Part shown: one piece after another, positions 35,349-43,981 of the stretch
Position numbering within the stretch: position 1 is the first letter of the stretch
Layout: each line of letters opens with the position of its first letter
Assembly (NCBI GenBank): GCA_009692185.1
Contig: SHZT01000007.1
Location: 89,011 to 153,010, forward strand
Direction of reading: 5' to 3'
Length of the DNA stretch: 64,000 nucleotides
Source: Gemmatimonadota bacterium
GTDB lineage: Bacteria > Gemmatimonadota > Gemmatimonadetes > Gemmatimonadales > GWC2-71-9
Translations under genes and position numbers: made by a program
Notes under the pieces: generated by a model
The model's input: only the letters and a program-made list of their open reading frames with translations
Told to the model about the DNA's origin: nothing
Databases searched by the model: none

Positions 35349-36671
35349 CTAGCGTGCGCTCACCTTCTGCGGCTTCGGCGCCCCGTCCGGCCCATTGTCC
35401 CAGTCCTGCGCCGTCGACACGTTGGGCAAGCCCCACTGATGACCATTCCAGCCATCGAAGCCGTCCATCTTGAACATCCACAACCCGCGGCCGCCGGACG
35501 TGACGACGAGCCCATCGGCATTCCGTACATCCACGCCGAACGTGCTCTCGCCACTGAGATCAACGCCGGGGGCGGTGTCGTGGAATCCCACGGTGTAGGG
35601 GTTGGTCGGGTCCATCATGTTGAAGACGTAGAACTCGTCCGCATACGTCGAAACGAACACGTAGGGCCAGCGGACTTCGTGGTTGTGGGGGAGGCCCTTC
35701 CAGCTGGCGGTCCAGGCGCCGATCGGCCGGCTGATCGTCTTCGCCGTGCCATCCAGGGCCGGCTTCAGGTCGAACAGGCGGAGCGGGGCGTACTGGTACT
35801 CGGCTTCGGTCACCACGTAGCGCCCCGTGGGGTCGGGTGTGAACGTGTGCCCCCATGTGACCCCGGAGACGCCTGAAATCGTGGCGACGACCTTGGGGTT
35901 CGCCAGTTCGGTGATGTCATAGACGTAGTAGCCTTGCTGGCTGCCCCCGTAGAAGAGATCGCGCTTGTTGGCTGCGTCGTATTGCACGACCATGTCGTGG
36001 TACGCGTAGCGCGGGTTGCCCATGCGCGGGGGCCAGAGCGAGGCGGAGTCGGGCATCGGGATCTTCCCGATCACGCCCCTGTTGGGCCCACCCGAAACCA
36101 CCTGGTCAATGTCGTAGATGTAGGCGTACGGCGTGTACGTGCTCGTGACGAGCAACGAGCGCCCGCTCGAGTGCCGGTAACCAAACGACTCGTGCATGCC
36201 GCCCAGGCCTTCGGGCACCTTGATCCGCGCCAGTTCCTTGATCTTGGTTGTGTCCGGCAGCCCGGTCACATCAAAGATCACGGCACCGAGGTCCTGGTCG
36301 GGACCCGTGCCGTTGCGGTACTGGAAAGAGTTCGCGTAGTAGTAACGCCCCTTGCTCTTCAGATAGATCGGGCTGAGCGCCCCGCCGTTTCCGTCGTGCA
36401 ATTCCTTGTTCTCGATCGACCACGAATACAAGATGAAGGGTTTCTTGGTGTCCTTGATGCTGATGATGTCGAAGCCCTGGTGCGCGGTCATATAGATGTA
36501 GGGCCGCGACAGCTCCTGCTCGATGTCGATGTCGGTGAACCGGCCGACCAGGTGGCCTTCGATATGGACGTTGCTGCTGCGCTGCTGGCCGGCGACGGAG
36601 CCCTGGGCTTGGGCGACGGAAGTCCCGATCAAGGTCATACCGGCGGCGAGCATGAAGGTGGCGCGGCGCAT
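35349..36671 (-). CDS. Secreted LVIVD-type beta-propeller protein (paralogue B)
   Basis: A 440-residue paralogue of the neighbouring genes, with signal peptide ending AQAQ and the same blades (FDIISIKDTKKPFILYSW, VYDITELANPKVVATI, VFNMMDPTNPYTVGFHD), plus the conserved PHNHEVRWPYVFVSTYADEF and WNGHQWGLPN segments. It is the most diverged of the three (KSKGRYYYANSF, LGGMHESFGYRHS). Two ATG codons are adjacent; the second (36671) is chosen because GGAGGA is too close to the first. A repeat-rich 96-base gap separates it from paralogue C. Confidence 0.82.
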   Translation of the reverse strand: MRRATFMLAAGMTLIGTSVAQAQGSVAGQQRSSNVHIEGHLVGRFTDIDIEQELSRPYIYMTAHQGFDIISIKDTKKPFILYSWSIENKELHDGNGGALSPIYLKSKGRYYYANSFQYRNGTGPDQDLGAVIFDVTGLPDTTKIKELARIKVPEGLGGMHESFGYRHSSGRSLLVTSTYTPYAYIYDIDQVVSGGPNRGVIGKIPMPDSASLWPPRMGNPRYAYHDMVVQYDAANKRDLFYGGSQQGYYVYDITELANPKVVATISGVSGVTWGHTFTPDPTGRYVVTEAEYQYAPLRLFDLKPALDGTAKTISRPIGAWTASWKGLPHNHEVRWPYVFVSTYADEFYVFNMMDPTNPYTVGFHDTAPGVDLSGESTFGVDVRNADGLVVTSGGRGLWMFKMDGFDGWNGHQWGLPNVSTAQDWDNGPDGAPKPQKVSAR

Positions 36672-36687
36672 CATTCCTCCGAGAAGT

Positions 36688-36760
36688 GGCGATGAAAGGC
36701 GACGACAAGGGCGACGGACGGCGAGTTTCCATCGCCCTCCATCGCCCGTATCATCGCCCT
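36688..36760. repeat. Cluster of short inverted and direct GGCGAT/ATCGCC repeats
   Basis: The gap between paralogues B and C holds GGCGATG, GGCGACG and GGGCGACG on one side and three copies of CATCGCCC-type sequence on the other. They can pair with one another in several ways, so a transcript reading through would form alternative stem-loops. No T tract follows, so this is not a classical terminator. Confidence 0.6.
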
Positions 36761-36767
36761 AGATCCC

Positions 36768-38105
36768 CTATCTGGCAATGCTCACTTTTTGAGGTTTCGG
36801 AGCTCCGTCGGGGCCGTGGTCCCAATCCTGCGCGCTGGACACGTTCGGGACGCCCCACTGATGGCCGTTCCAGCCGTCGAATCCTTCCATCTTGAACGCC
36901 CAGAAGCCTGAGCCGCTGGTGACGATCAACCCGTCCGCATTGCGCACGTCGACTCCGAACGTGCTCTCGACCGGATTCGGACTGGCCGGGTTGCCCCGGC
37001 CGGCGTTCTCCGGGCCCGGCGACGTATCGTGATAGCCAACCGTGTAGGGATTGGTCGGATCCATCATGTTGAACACCTGAAACTCGTCGCCGTAGGTCGA
37101 GACGAAAACGTAGGGCCAGCGGACTTCGTGGTTGTGCGGCAGGCCTTTCCAGCTCGCGGTCCACGCCCCGACGGGGCGGGACACGTTCGCCGCGAGCGAG
37201 TCACCCCGCGGCTTCAAGTCGAACAGCCGGAGGGGCGCGTACGTGTACTCGAACTCCGTCACCACGTACCGGCCGGTCGGGTCGGGCGTGATGGTGTGGG
37301 CGATGTCCGTACCGGAGACGCCCTTGATGGACGTCAGCAGGCGGGGCTGGGCCAGGTTGGTAATGTCGAACACATAGTAGCCGATGTACCCGGCGCCGTA
37401 GAAACGGTCCTGCTTGGACGCCGGGTCGTAGCCCACGTAGAAATCGTGGTATCCCTCCCATCTATACGGCGTCAGGGAGTCGGGGTTCGGCACCTTGCCC
37501 ACCAGCGCCCCCGCCATGTCTCCCGAAACAACCTTGTCGATGTCGTAAACGTACGCGCTGCTTCCGTACGTCGTCACGAAGACGAGCGCCCTCCCGTCGG
37601 AATGCTTGTATGAAAACGTTTCGTGGAAACCGCCGGGGATCTCCGGCGTGTTGATGCGGGCTACCTCCCGGACCTTCGAAGTGTCGGGCAGGCCGGTGAC
37701 ATCATGAATGACGGCGCCCAGGGTGGCGTCCGGGCCCGTGCGGCTGAACTGGAACCCGTTGAAGAAGTAGTACCGGCCCCGGCTCTTGAGGTACGTGGGG
37801 GCCAGGGCCGAACCCTGGTGTAGCTCGGGGTTCTCGATCTGCCAGGTGTACATCTTGTACGCCTTGGCCGGGTCCTTGAGGTTGATGATGCTGAATCCCT
37901 TGGCGCCGCCGGTCGAGACGTAGGCGTACGGCCGGGAGAGTTCCTGTTCGATCTCGATGTCGGTCAGCCGGCCCGGAATGTGCGCCACGATCTGCACGTT
38001 CCGGCTCCGCTGATTTCCGGCAACTGAGCCGGAGCCCTGGGCGTGGGAAATAGTGGTTGGGGCAACCAACAGGACGGTGAGTGCGAACGCAGCGGTGCGG
38101 TGCAT
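36768..38105 (-). CDS. Secreted LVIVD-type beta-propeller protein (paralogue C)
   Basis: A 445-residue protein, first of the three in transcription order. Signal peptide MHRTAAFALTVLLVAPTTISHAQ; the body has the same blades and conserved segments as paralogue A (ELSRPYAYVS, GRYYFFNGFQFSRTGPD, GGFHETFSYKHSDGRAL, GLPHNHEVRWPYVFVSTYGDEF, WNGHQWGVPN). A short insertion near residue 375 (ENAGRGNPASPNP) is unique to it. ATG at 38105 has GGAGGA upstream and gives the signal peptide; the open frame extends 40 codons further without coding character. Confidence 0.83.
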   Translation of the reverse strand: MHRTAAFALTVLLVAPTTISHAQGSGSVAGNQRSRNVQIVAHIPGRLTDIEIEQELSRPYAYVSTGGAKGFSIINLKDPAKAYKMYTWQIENPELHQGSALAPTYLKSRGRYYFFNGFQFSRTGPDATLGAVIHDVTGLPDTSKVREVARINTPEIPGGFHETFSYKHSDGRALVFVTTYGSSAYVYDIDKVVSGDMAGALVGKVPNPDSLTPYRWEGYHDFYVGYDPASKQDRFYGAGYIGYYVFDITNLAQPRLLTSIKGVSGTDIAHTITPDPTGRYVVTEFEYTYAPLRLFDLKPRGDSLAANVSRPVGAWTASWKGLPHNHEVRWPYVFVSTYGDEFQVFNMMDPTNPYTVGYHDTSPGPENAGRGNPASPNPVESTFGVDVRNADGLIVTSGSGFWAFKMEGFDGWNGHQWGVPNVSSAQDWDHGPDGAPKPQKVSIAR

Positions 38106-38427
38106 CGTTCCTCCGACCGGCAAGGTGATGGATAGCGATTGGGAGGTAGGGGAGCCTCCGTCCCTATCTTCGCCCCCGGTGTGAACGTTGGCAACCGGGT
38201 CGGGAATTCCCCTGAATCTTGACACGTAAAGCCCTGAGCGTTATTGAGCTGGGTGTGGTGTGACGGGTCTCACGCTCGTCACGCGACTTACGGCCAGATC
38301 TGTATGAACCTTGCCACCTGCTCCCACCGATTCTGCTACGGTGGCCCGCAGGTGTTTGCGGCGTGTGGTCCGGCGTTTTTGTCGAGTACCCACAGCATTC
38401 CTTACTCCCCGGGGGAGGGTCCGTCCC
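38106..38427. other. Intergenic region between divergent propeller and SusC genes
   Basis: 322 bases without a supported gene. It must hold promoters for both directions. On the plus strand TTGACA-17-TATTGA lies at 38219-38247. On the minus strand TTGCCA followed about 17-18 bases on by GAAGAT lies left of it (about 38165-38195), a weak match. A 6-bp inverted repeat GTGACG/CGTCAC occurs at about 38261-38283. I see no riboswitch-like or repeat array structure. Confidence 0.5.
38219..38247 (+). promoter_or_regulatory. Candidate promoter of second SusC/SusD operon
   Basis: TTGACA (38219-38224), 17-base spacer, TATTGA (38242-38247), about 180 bases before the ATG at 38428, implying a long leader. 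Confidence 0.4.
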
Positions 38428-41400
38428 ATGAAGTGGAGAATCGTTCTACTTACCGTAGCGCTCGCAATCGCGGGCGTGAGCCAGGCCAGCGCCCAGACCC
38501 GCATCGTGACCGGTCGCGTGACCGACTCGTTGACCAGCGAGCCGATTACGTCCGGCCAGGTGACGGTCCAGGGCACCAACATCGGAACGACCGTCAAGGA
38601 TGACGGCACGTTCACCGTTGCCGTTCCCCAGCGGGACGTCCTGATCACGGTTCGGTCCATCGGGTTCAAGCGGCGCGAAGTCGCCGTGCCGGTGAGCCAG
38701 AACTCGCTGACCGCCGCACTGGACCGGGACTTCTTCCAGCTCGAAGCCATCGTCGTGACCGGTCAGGCGACGGGCGTCGAGCGGCGGAACCTGGCGAACG
38801 CGGTGTCGTCCATTTCCGCGGACCAGCTCGTCAAGTCGTCGCTCAATTCGGTAGACCAGGCGCTGCAGGGCAAGCTGGCGGGCGCCCAGATCTACTCGAA
38901 CAGCCAGGCGCCTGGCGGTGGCATCCAGGTCAAGATGCGGGCCGGCATGAACTCGGTGCTGGGCAACTCGCTGCCGCTCTGGGTGGTTGATGGCGTCATC
39001 ATCAACAACCAGGAAATCGGCTCCGGCCTGAACGGCATCAGCCGGGGCGGCGGGATGGGGTGTAGTGAATCCGGCGCCGCCTGCGGCAACCAGGACCAGG
39101 TCTTGAACCGCGCCTCGGACCTCAACCCGAATGACATCGAGAGCGTCGAGGTGCTCAAGGGCGCCGCCGCCGCCGCGATCTACGGGTCCAAGGCGAACAA
39201 CGGCGTGATCATCGTGACCACCAAGAAGGGCCGGGTGGGCGTTCCCCAGTTCACCCTGGCCCAGCGTTTCGGCCGCGGCGAGATTTCGCACCGCCTCGGG
39301 CCATTCCGCCGGTTCGCCGATCAGGCGGAAGCCGTGACGGCGTTCTCCGACGCCACCAAGGTCGCGGCGACGTGGACGCCGGACTACTACGACCACGAAA
39401 TGGAAATCTTCGGCGAGAAACCGTTCAACCACGAGACTTCTATCAGCATGGGCGGCGGAACCGAGAACACCCGGTACTTCGCCTCCGGCCTGATTCACCA
39501 CGACGGCGGCATCCAGGACCGGACGTACTACAACAAGCAGAACCTCCGGCTCAACCTGGACCAGACGGTCGGCTCACGCCTGACCTTTGGCGCCAGCATC
39601 AACACGGTGCATTCGAGCCGCGCCGCGGGCGTCAATAACAACGACAATACCCAGACGGCCATGTACATCATTCTGCCGTACACGCCGACCTGGATGGACA
39701 TCCAGAAGCGGGCGGACGGCACGTATCCTGTCGTTCCGTTCCCGACGGCCAGTTCCAACGCGCAGCAGACCACCGACCTCGTGGACGTCAACGAGAACGT
39801 GTGGCGCGTGATTCCGGCCGCGAATGTGAACCTGAGCATCGTGAATTCGGCCTCGAACACGCTCAGGGTGGTGGCCACCGGCGGGCTCGACTGGTACGGC
39901 AAGCGCGACTTCGCGTTCTCGCCCGCAGGAATGCAGTACGAACGGCAGGATCAGACCCCCAACGACGCGTTCCCCGGCGCCATCATCACGTCCGCATCGT
40001 TCGTGAGCCAGATGAACGTATCGACCAGCTTGGTACACAGCCTGAAGCCCACCAGCGGGGCCTTCTCGGCTACCACGTCGGTCGGCATGAGCGCCGAGCG
40101 TCGCAGTTTCTACTTCTCGCAAATCAACGCGAAATTCCTCGTGTCCGGCGTGGCTGACCCGGACCAGGCGATTGCGTCCAACACCGTAGTGCAACAGACC
40201 CGGAACCTGGTGAAGGACATGGGCTACTTCGCGCAGGAAGAGTTCCTGACGTTGAAGGATCACCTGTTGCTCACCGCCGGCGTCACGGCGGACCAGAGCT
40301 CCACCAACTCCGACCCGGCGAAGCTGTTCTACTACCCCAAGCTCGGGGCCTCATACCGCATGAACCTCATCCGTGGCCTGCTGGACGAAGTGAAGGTCCG
40401 CGCGGCGTACGGACAGACCGGCAACAAGCCCCAATACGGAGACAAGTTCACCACGCTGGCCACGTGCGCCTTCGAAGGCGTGCCCTGCATTAGCCTGGGT
40501 ACCACGCTGATTGACTCGCTGCACCCCGAGCGGCAGGCCGAAATCGAGACCGGCGTCGACGCATCGTTGCTCGGCGGCCGGGCGAACCTGGAAATCACGG
40601 GTTACCAGCGGATCGTGAGCGACCTGCTCATCAACCGGAGCCTGCTCGCATCCAGCGGGTTCGGCAGTGCCCGGTTTAACGGCGCCACGATCAAGACCCG
40701 TGGCGTCGAGGTGGCCTTCAACGTTGTGCCGGTGCAGAGCCGGTCGATCAGCTGGCAGGTACGGACCACCTTCTCCACCGACAAGACCCGGATCACCAAA
40801 CTCCCGGTGCCGCCGTTCAACGCGGGCGGCAGTTTCCAACTCGGTGCCGCGCGCTTCAACCAGGATTCACTGGCCACCGACGTCTGGGGTAACGACACGC
40901 TGGCAAAGGGTGACCCGCTCGTTCCGGCGGCGCTGCAGGCGACCTACCAGGGTTGCGCCGCGTCGTGGACGTCCCGTGCCGCCAACGGCTGCTTGATCAC
41001 ACAGCGCAAGATTGGCGACCTGAACCCCAAGTTCACCATGGGCTTCAGCAACGACTTCAAGTGGAAGGCCGTGTCACTGAACTTCCTGGTCGGCTGGCAG
41101 AACGGCGGGCTGGTGTCCAACCTGACCCGGTGGCTGATCGACGGCGTGAAGACCACCACGGACTACACCACCCCGTGCGCCGCTGGTGAGCACTGCCTGC
41201 CCGCGGAGACCATCACGGTCGGTACGGTCACGACCTCCTACCCCGCTGAGACGCGGGGCGCTGCCCGCCTGCGGCTGTTCCCCAACTACGTCACCAGCAT
41301 TGATGTCGAGGATGCGAGCTACGTGAAGCTCCGCGAGGTCAACCTGGGCGTTGAATTGCCCAAATCCATGGTCACCAAGCTCTGGAGCGGCGCGCGGTTC

Positions 41401-41568
41401 GTTCGCCTGTCCATCTCCGGCCGCAACCTCATGACGTGGAGCAACTACAGCGGCGCCGATCCGGAAGTCAGCAACAACGGCAGCCGCAACATCCGTATCG
41501 GCTTCGACGACATCGCGCCGTACCCACCGAGCCGCACGTTCTGGTTCAACATCGACTTGGGGTTCTAA
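38428..41568 (+). CDS. SusC/RagA-family TonB-linked outer membrane protein (copy 2)
   Basis: A 1046-residue transporter with signal peptide ending ASAQ, then the same regulatory-like domain as copy 1 (TRIVTGRVTDSLTSEPITSGQ), plug (VDQALQGKLAGA, NDIESVEVLKGAAAAAIYGSKANNGVIIVTTKKG) and barrel, ending PSRTFWFNIDLGF. It differs from copy 1 mainly in barrel loops, including extra Cys-containing loops, as expected for a different ligand. ATG at 38428 with a GGGAGG ribosome site. Four bases separate it from the SusD-like partner. Confidence 0.94.
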   Translation: MKWRIVLLTVALAIAGVSQASAQTRIVTGRVTDSLTSEPITSGQVTVQGTNIGTTVKDDGTFTVAVPQRDVLITVRSIGFKRREVAVPVSQNSLTAALDRDFFQLEAIVVTGQATGVERRNLANAVSSISADQLVKSSLNSVDQALQGKLAGAQIYSNSQAPGGGIQVKMRAGMNSVLGNSLPLWVVDGVIINNQEIGSGLNGISRGGGMGCSESGAACGNQDQVLNRASDLNPNDIESVEVLKGAAAAAIYGSKANNGVIIVTTKKGRVGVPQFTLAQRFGRGEISHRLGPFRRFADQAEAVTAFSDATKVAATWTPDYYDHEMEIFGEKPFNHETSISMGGGTENTRYFASGLIHHDGGIQDRTYYNKQNLRLNLDQTVGSRLTFGASINTVHSSRAAGVNNNDNTQTAMYIILPYTPTWMDIQKRADGTYPVVPFPTASSNAQQTTDLVDVNENVWRVIPAANVNLSIVNSASNTLRVVATGGLDWYGKRDFAFSPAGMQYERQDQTPNDAFPGAIITSASFVSQMNVSTSLVHSLKPTSGAFSATTSVGMSAERRSFYFSQINAKFLVSGVADPDQAIASNTVVQQTRNLVKDMGYFAQEEFLTLKDHLLLTAGVTADQSSTNSDPAKLFYYPKLGASYRMNLIRGLLDEVKVRAAYGQTGNKPQYGDKFTTLATCAFEGVPCISLGTTLIDSLHPERQAEIETGVDASLLGGRANLEITGYQRIVSDLLINRSLLASSGFGSARFNGATIKTRGVEVAFNVVPVQSRSISWQVRTTFSTDKTRITKLPVPPFNAGGSFQLGAARFNQDSLATDVWGNDTLAKGDPLVPAALQATYQGCAASWTSRAANGCLITQRKIGDLNPKFTMGFSNDFKWKAVSLNFLVGWQNGGLVSNLTRWLIDGVKTTTDYTTPCAAGEHCLPAETITVGTVTTSYPAETRGAARLRLFPNYVTSIDVEDASYVKLREVNLGVELPKSMVTKLWSGARFVRLSISGRNLMTWSNYSGADPEVSNNGSRNIRIGFDDIAPYPPSRTFWFNIDLGF

Positions 41569-41572
41569 GACC

Positions 41573-43186
41573 ATGACTACTATTGCACAGCGGTACCGCG
41601 TTACGCGGATGATCGGCAGCCTCGCGGCTGCCACCGCCATGCTCGTCATGGTGGGTTGTAAGGACCTGGACGTCGTAAACCTGAACGGCGCCTCCGCATC
41701 GTCCCTCGAAACGGCGCCCACTCCGGCACAGCTGGTGACCGCAGCACAGAGTCTCGTGACCCAGTGGCGGGGCATCGACGCCGGGCACGCCAGCGAGCTC
41801 ACCAAGTACGGCTACGAAATGTGGTCATTCCGCGCATCCGAGCCCCGCGGCTTGACGAACGTCGTCACAGGTCCCATTACCGGCGGCAATTGGAGCTTCG
41901 GGACGATTAAGAACATCAACCTGTTCCTGGCCGCGATCAACAACGTGACGGGCATGACAGACGCCGAGAAAGCCGGCCTCCGCGGCTGGCTCAAGATGAA
42001 CCTGGCCATTCAATACGAAGACATGGCTCAGGCCCACGACAGTTTTGGCGTCGTGCTGGTACTGCAGGCTGATCCGCTCAACGGGGCTCCGGCTCCAATC
42101 AATACCAAGGCCCAAGTGTGGACGGAAATCTTCAGGCTGATGGACGAGGCGTACACGACGGACCTGCCGGCGGCGGGCGCTACGTTCCCCAACCTCAAGA
42201 TTTCCGCGGGGTTCGCCGGCTACAACACGCCCGTCACGATGCGCCCCCTCAACCGGGCGCTCGTGGCCCGGTGGCGCAACATTGTTGCGGTGCCGTTCGG
42301 CCGGCCCGGGTACAACGCGGCTGATTGGACTGCCGTGCAGACTGCGTTGGGCCTGTCGTTCATCAGCCCATCCACTGTCGCCGGTGCACCGACGACCGGC
42401 ATGACCGCTGCGCAAATGCGCGCCGGTCCGTTCCACGTCTACGAGGCGTCGAGCACCAACGGCCTCAACTCGGTGGACCGGTTCTCCGTCTGGCGGTTCG
42501 GTTTCGAGGCCCAGTGCAAGACGACGGGGGCCATTCCGGGCGCCAGCTGCGGAGCCGATTCCGTTCTCACCTCCACCACGGCTGTCACCTACACCCCGAC
42601 CAACCGCGATGGGCGCGCGTTTGGCGCCAACGCGCGGGTCATGTACGTGGGAACGGCCTCGGCCCTCAACCTGTTCAACGTGACCAGCAACGCCCGGCAG
42701 ACGGACATGCTGGCACCCACACAGACGGCGCGTATCGGCACGCTTGCGTCGCTGCCCGTCATCCGGAATGAAGAACTCCTGCTGATCCGTGCGGAGACGT
42801 ACCTCAACGCCAACCCGCCGGACTGCGCCAACGCCATTCTCGACATCAACCGCGTCCGCACGTCCGCTATCGCGGCCATGCCGGCCCTTACTTGCCCGTA
42901 CGTGGCAGTGGCGGCGCTCAACCAGCCGGCAACACTCGAGGATGAGCTGCTGTACGAGAAGCGCTTTTCGCTGTGGGCCGAGAACGGCACCGTGTGGCTT
43001 GACATGCGTCACTACGGCAAGGCGAAGCTGATTCCCCACTGGCTGCCGGAATTCCGCATCTTTGATATTTTCCCGATCCCGGCTGCTGAATGCGATATTC
43101 GAGGCTACTCCACCAAGGGTTGCTTCCAGGGTGGGTACGGTGGCATCCAGGGCGGCCCGAACACCAAGTTCCAGCCGCTGAACTAG
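41573..43186 (+). CDS. SusD/RagB-family outer membrane lipoprotein (copy 2)
   Basis: A 537-residue lipoprotein with lipobox MVGC (lipidated Cys29) and following KDLDVVNLNG. Family segments are WRGIDAGHASELTKYGYEMW, LPVIRNEELLLIRAETYLN and LEDELLYEKRFSLWAENGTVWLDMRHYGK, then FPIPAAECDIRGY near the end. ATG at 41573, directly after its SusC. It is clearly longer than copy 1 and not a recent duplicate. A hairpin terminator follows. Confidence 0.9.
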   Translation: MTTIAQRYRVTRMIGSLAAATAMLVMVGCKDLDVVNLNGASASSLETAPTPAQLVTAAQSLVTQWRGIDAGHASELTKYGYEMWSFRASEPRGLTNVVTGPITGGNWSFGTIKNINLFLAAINNVTGMTDAEKAGLRGWLKMNLAIQYEDMAQAHDSFGVVLVLQADPLNGAPAPINTKAQVWTEIFRLMDEAYTTDLPAAGATFPNLKISAGFAGYNTPVTMRPLNRALVARWRNIVAVPFGRPGYNAADWTAVQTALGLSFISPSTVAGAPTTGMTAAQMRAGPFHVYEASSTNGLNSVDRFSVWRFGFEAQCKTTGAIPGASCGADSVLTSTTAVTYTPTNRDGRAFGANARVMYVGTASALNLFNVTSNARQTDMLAPTQTARIGTLASLPVIRNEELLLIRAETYLNANPPDCANAILDINRVRTSAIAAMPALTCPYVAVAALNQPATLEDELLYEKRFSLWAENGTVWLDMRHYGKAKLIPHWLPEFRIFDIFPIPAAECDIRGYSTKGCFQGGYGGIQGGPNTKFQPLN

Positions 43187-43200
43187 CTAGAACGCTCCTA

Positions 43201-43250
43201 GAGGCACCCGCCTCCGCAACGCCAAGGCGCTGCGGGGGCGGCCTCTTTTC
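43201..43250 (+). terminator. Intrinsic terminator after second SusD gene
   Basis: Arms 43208-43218 and 43231-43241 pair over 11 bp with one G-T wobble, optionally extended by GAGG/CCTC, and are followed by TCTTTTC. Fits termination of the plus-strand SusC/SusD operon. Confidence 0.75.
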
Positions 43251-43285
43251 AGGCACGTTAAAGAAACGGCGATGGTGGGGGGTGA

Positions 43286-43789
43286 TCATGTCCGGCAGCG
43301 GTCGCAGCCGGAGCATCGGGAAAGGTCTTCACCCAGGTAGCCGAGCAGCACGGCACGGCGACATTGGTGTGTCGTCACGTAGTGGCGCATGACCAGCCGA
43401 CCGGCGCGGACTGCCTCACGGTGCGCCCGAACGCCCCCAGGCTTCACCTTGCCGCTGAAATCCAGGTCCCGTCGCAGCCACAGCAACACGCAACGGGCCG
43501 GGAGCCCATCTCGCCCCGCACGTCCTGCCTCCTGGTAGTAGCTCTCAGGCCGAGCCGGAATGCCGACGTGAGCCACCAGCCGGACGTTGGGCTGGTCGAT
43601 TCCCATGCCGAACGCGGATGTCGCAACCATGACGGGGACCCGCCCGTCCAGGAAGCGCTGTAGCAGGTCGGCGCGATCGGGCGCGGGGAGCCCGGCGTGA
43701 TAGGGCGCCGAAGGGAGGCCCCACATCCGCAGCAACGCAGCGACACCATCTGTCCGGTTGCGCGTCGGAGCATAGACCACGGCCGATCC
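43286..43789 (-). pseudogene. 5'-truncated RecQ-type helicase (C-terminal part only)
   Basis: About 168 codons encoding the second helicase lobe and zinc domain of a RecQ-family DNA helicase: [74 protein letters not shown], then CRRAVLLGYLGED with the final Cys set CSGCDRC. The N-terminal lobe with Walker A and DEAD/H box is missing. Upstream of about 43790 the sequence switches to an unrelated gene on the other strand, and the frame meets a stop at 43802-43804. A GTG at 43780 could start a short product, but ATPase activity is impossible. The C-terminus looks naturally short (no HRDC domain). Confidence 0.8.
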
Positions 43790-43790
43790 G

Positions 43791-43934
43791 CTCCACGGCG
43801 GTTACGGTTACACCACGGACTATCCGGTCGAGCGCATGATGCGGGACGCCAAGATCTGCGAGATTGGCGAGGGAACCAGCGAGATCCAGCGGATCGTGAT
43901 CGCCCGGGAGCTACTGGGAAGCCTTATCGACTAG
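43791..43934 (+). pseudogene. 3' remnant of an acyl-CoA dehydrogenase gene
   Basis: 47 codons before a TAG encode the C-terminal end of an acyl-CoA dehydrogenase: [21 protein letters not shown], then [20 protein letters not shown]. This covers the conserved GGYGY loop and the EGTSEIQ segment that binds FAD/substrate. Everything upstream is absent: left of about 43790 the sequence belongs to recQ on the minus strand. It has no start codon or promoter of its own, so it is not expected to be functional. Confidence 0.85.
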
Positions 43935-43945
43935 GGACCTAGCTG

Positions 43946-43974
43946 TTGACGTAACTTGCTGTCCTGCCTATTCT
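43946..43974 (+). promoter_or_regulatory. Promoter of the radical SAM gene, leaderless geometry
   Basis: TTGACG (43946-43951), 17-base spacer, TATTCT (43969-43974). Only seven bases lie between the -10 element and the GTG at 43982, so transcription should begin at or next to the start codon. Confidence 0.65.
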
Positions 43975-43981
43975 TAGCTTC

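Noticed and set aside
34037..37613. Plus-strand open frames opposite the propeller genes
   Set aside because: They are mirror images of the three paralogues (repeated VRVLGLEDRVP-type strings track the repeats on the other strand) and lack ribosome sites or known domains.
29316..43260. Polysaccharide utilisation locus
   Set aside because: SusC/SusD pairs are present, but no carbohydrate-active enzyme, sulfatase or hybrid two-component/anti-sigma regulator accompanies them, so a carbohydrate substrate is not supported.
43697..43942. 81-codon frame over the acyl-CoA dehydrogenase remnant
   Set aside because: Another frame of the same strand shows clear acyl-CoA dehydrogenase homology to its stop, so this frame is a shadow.
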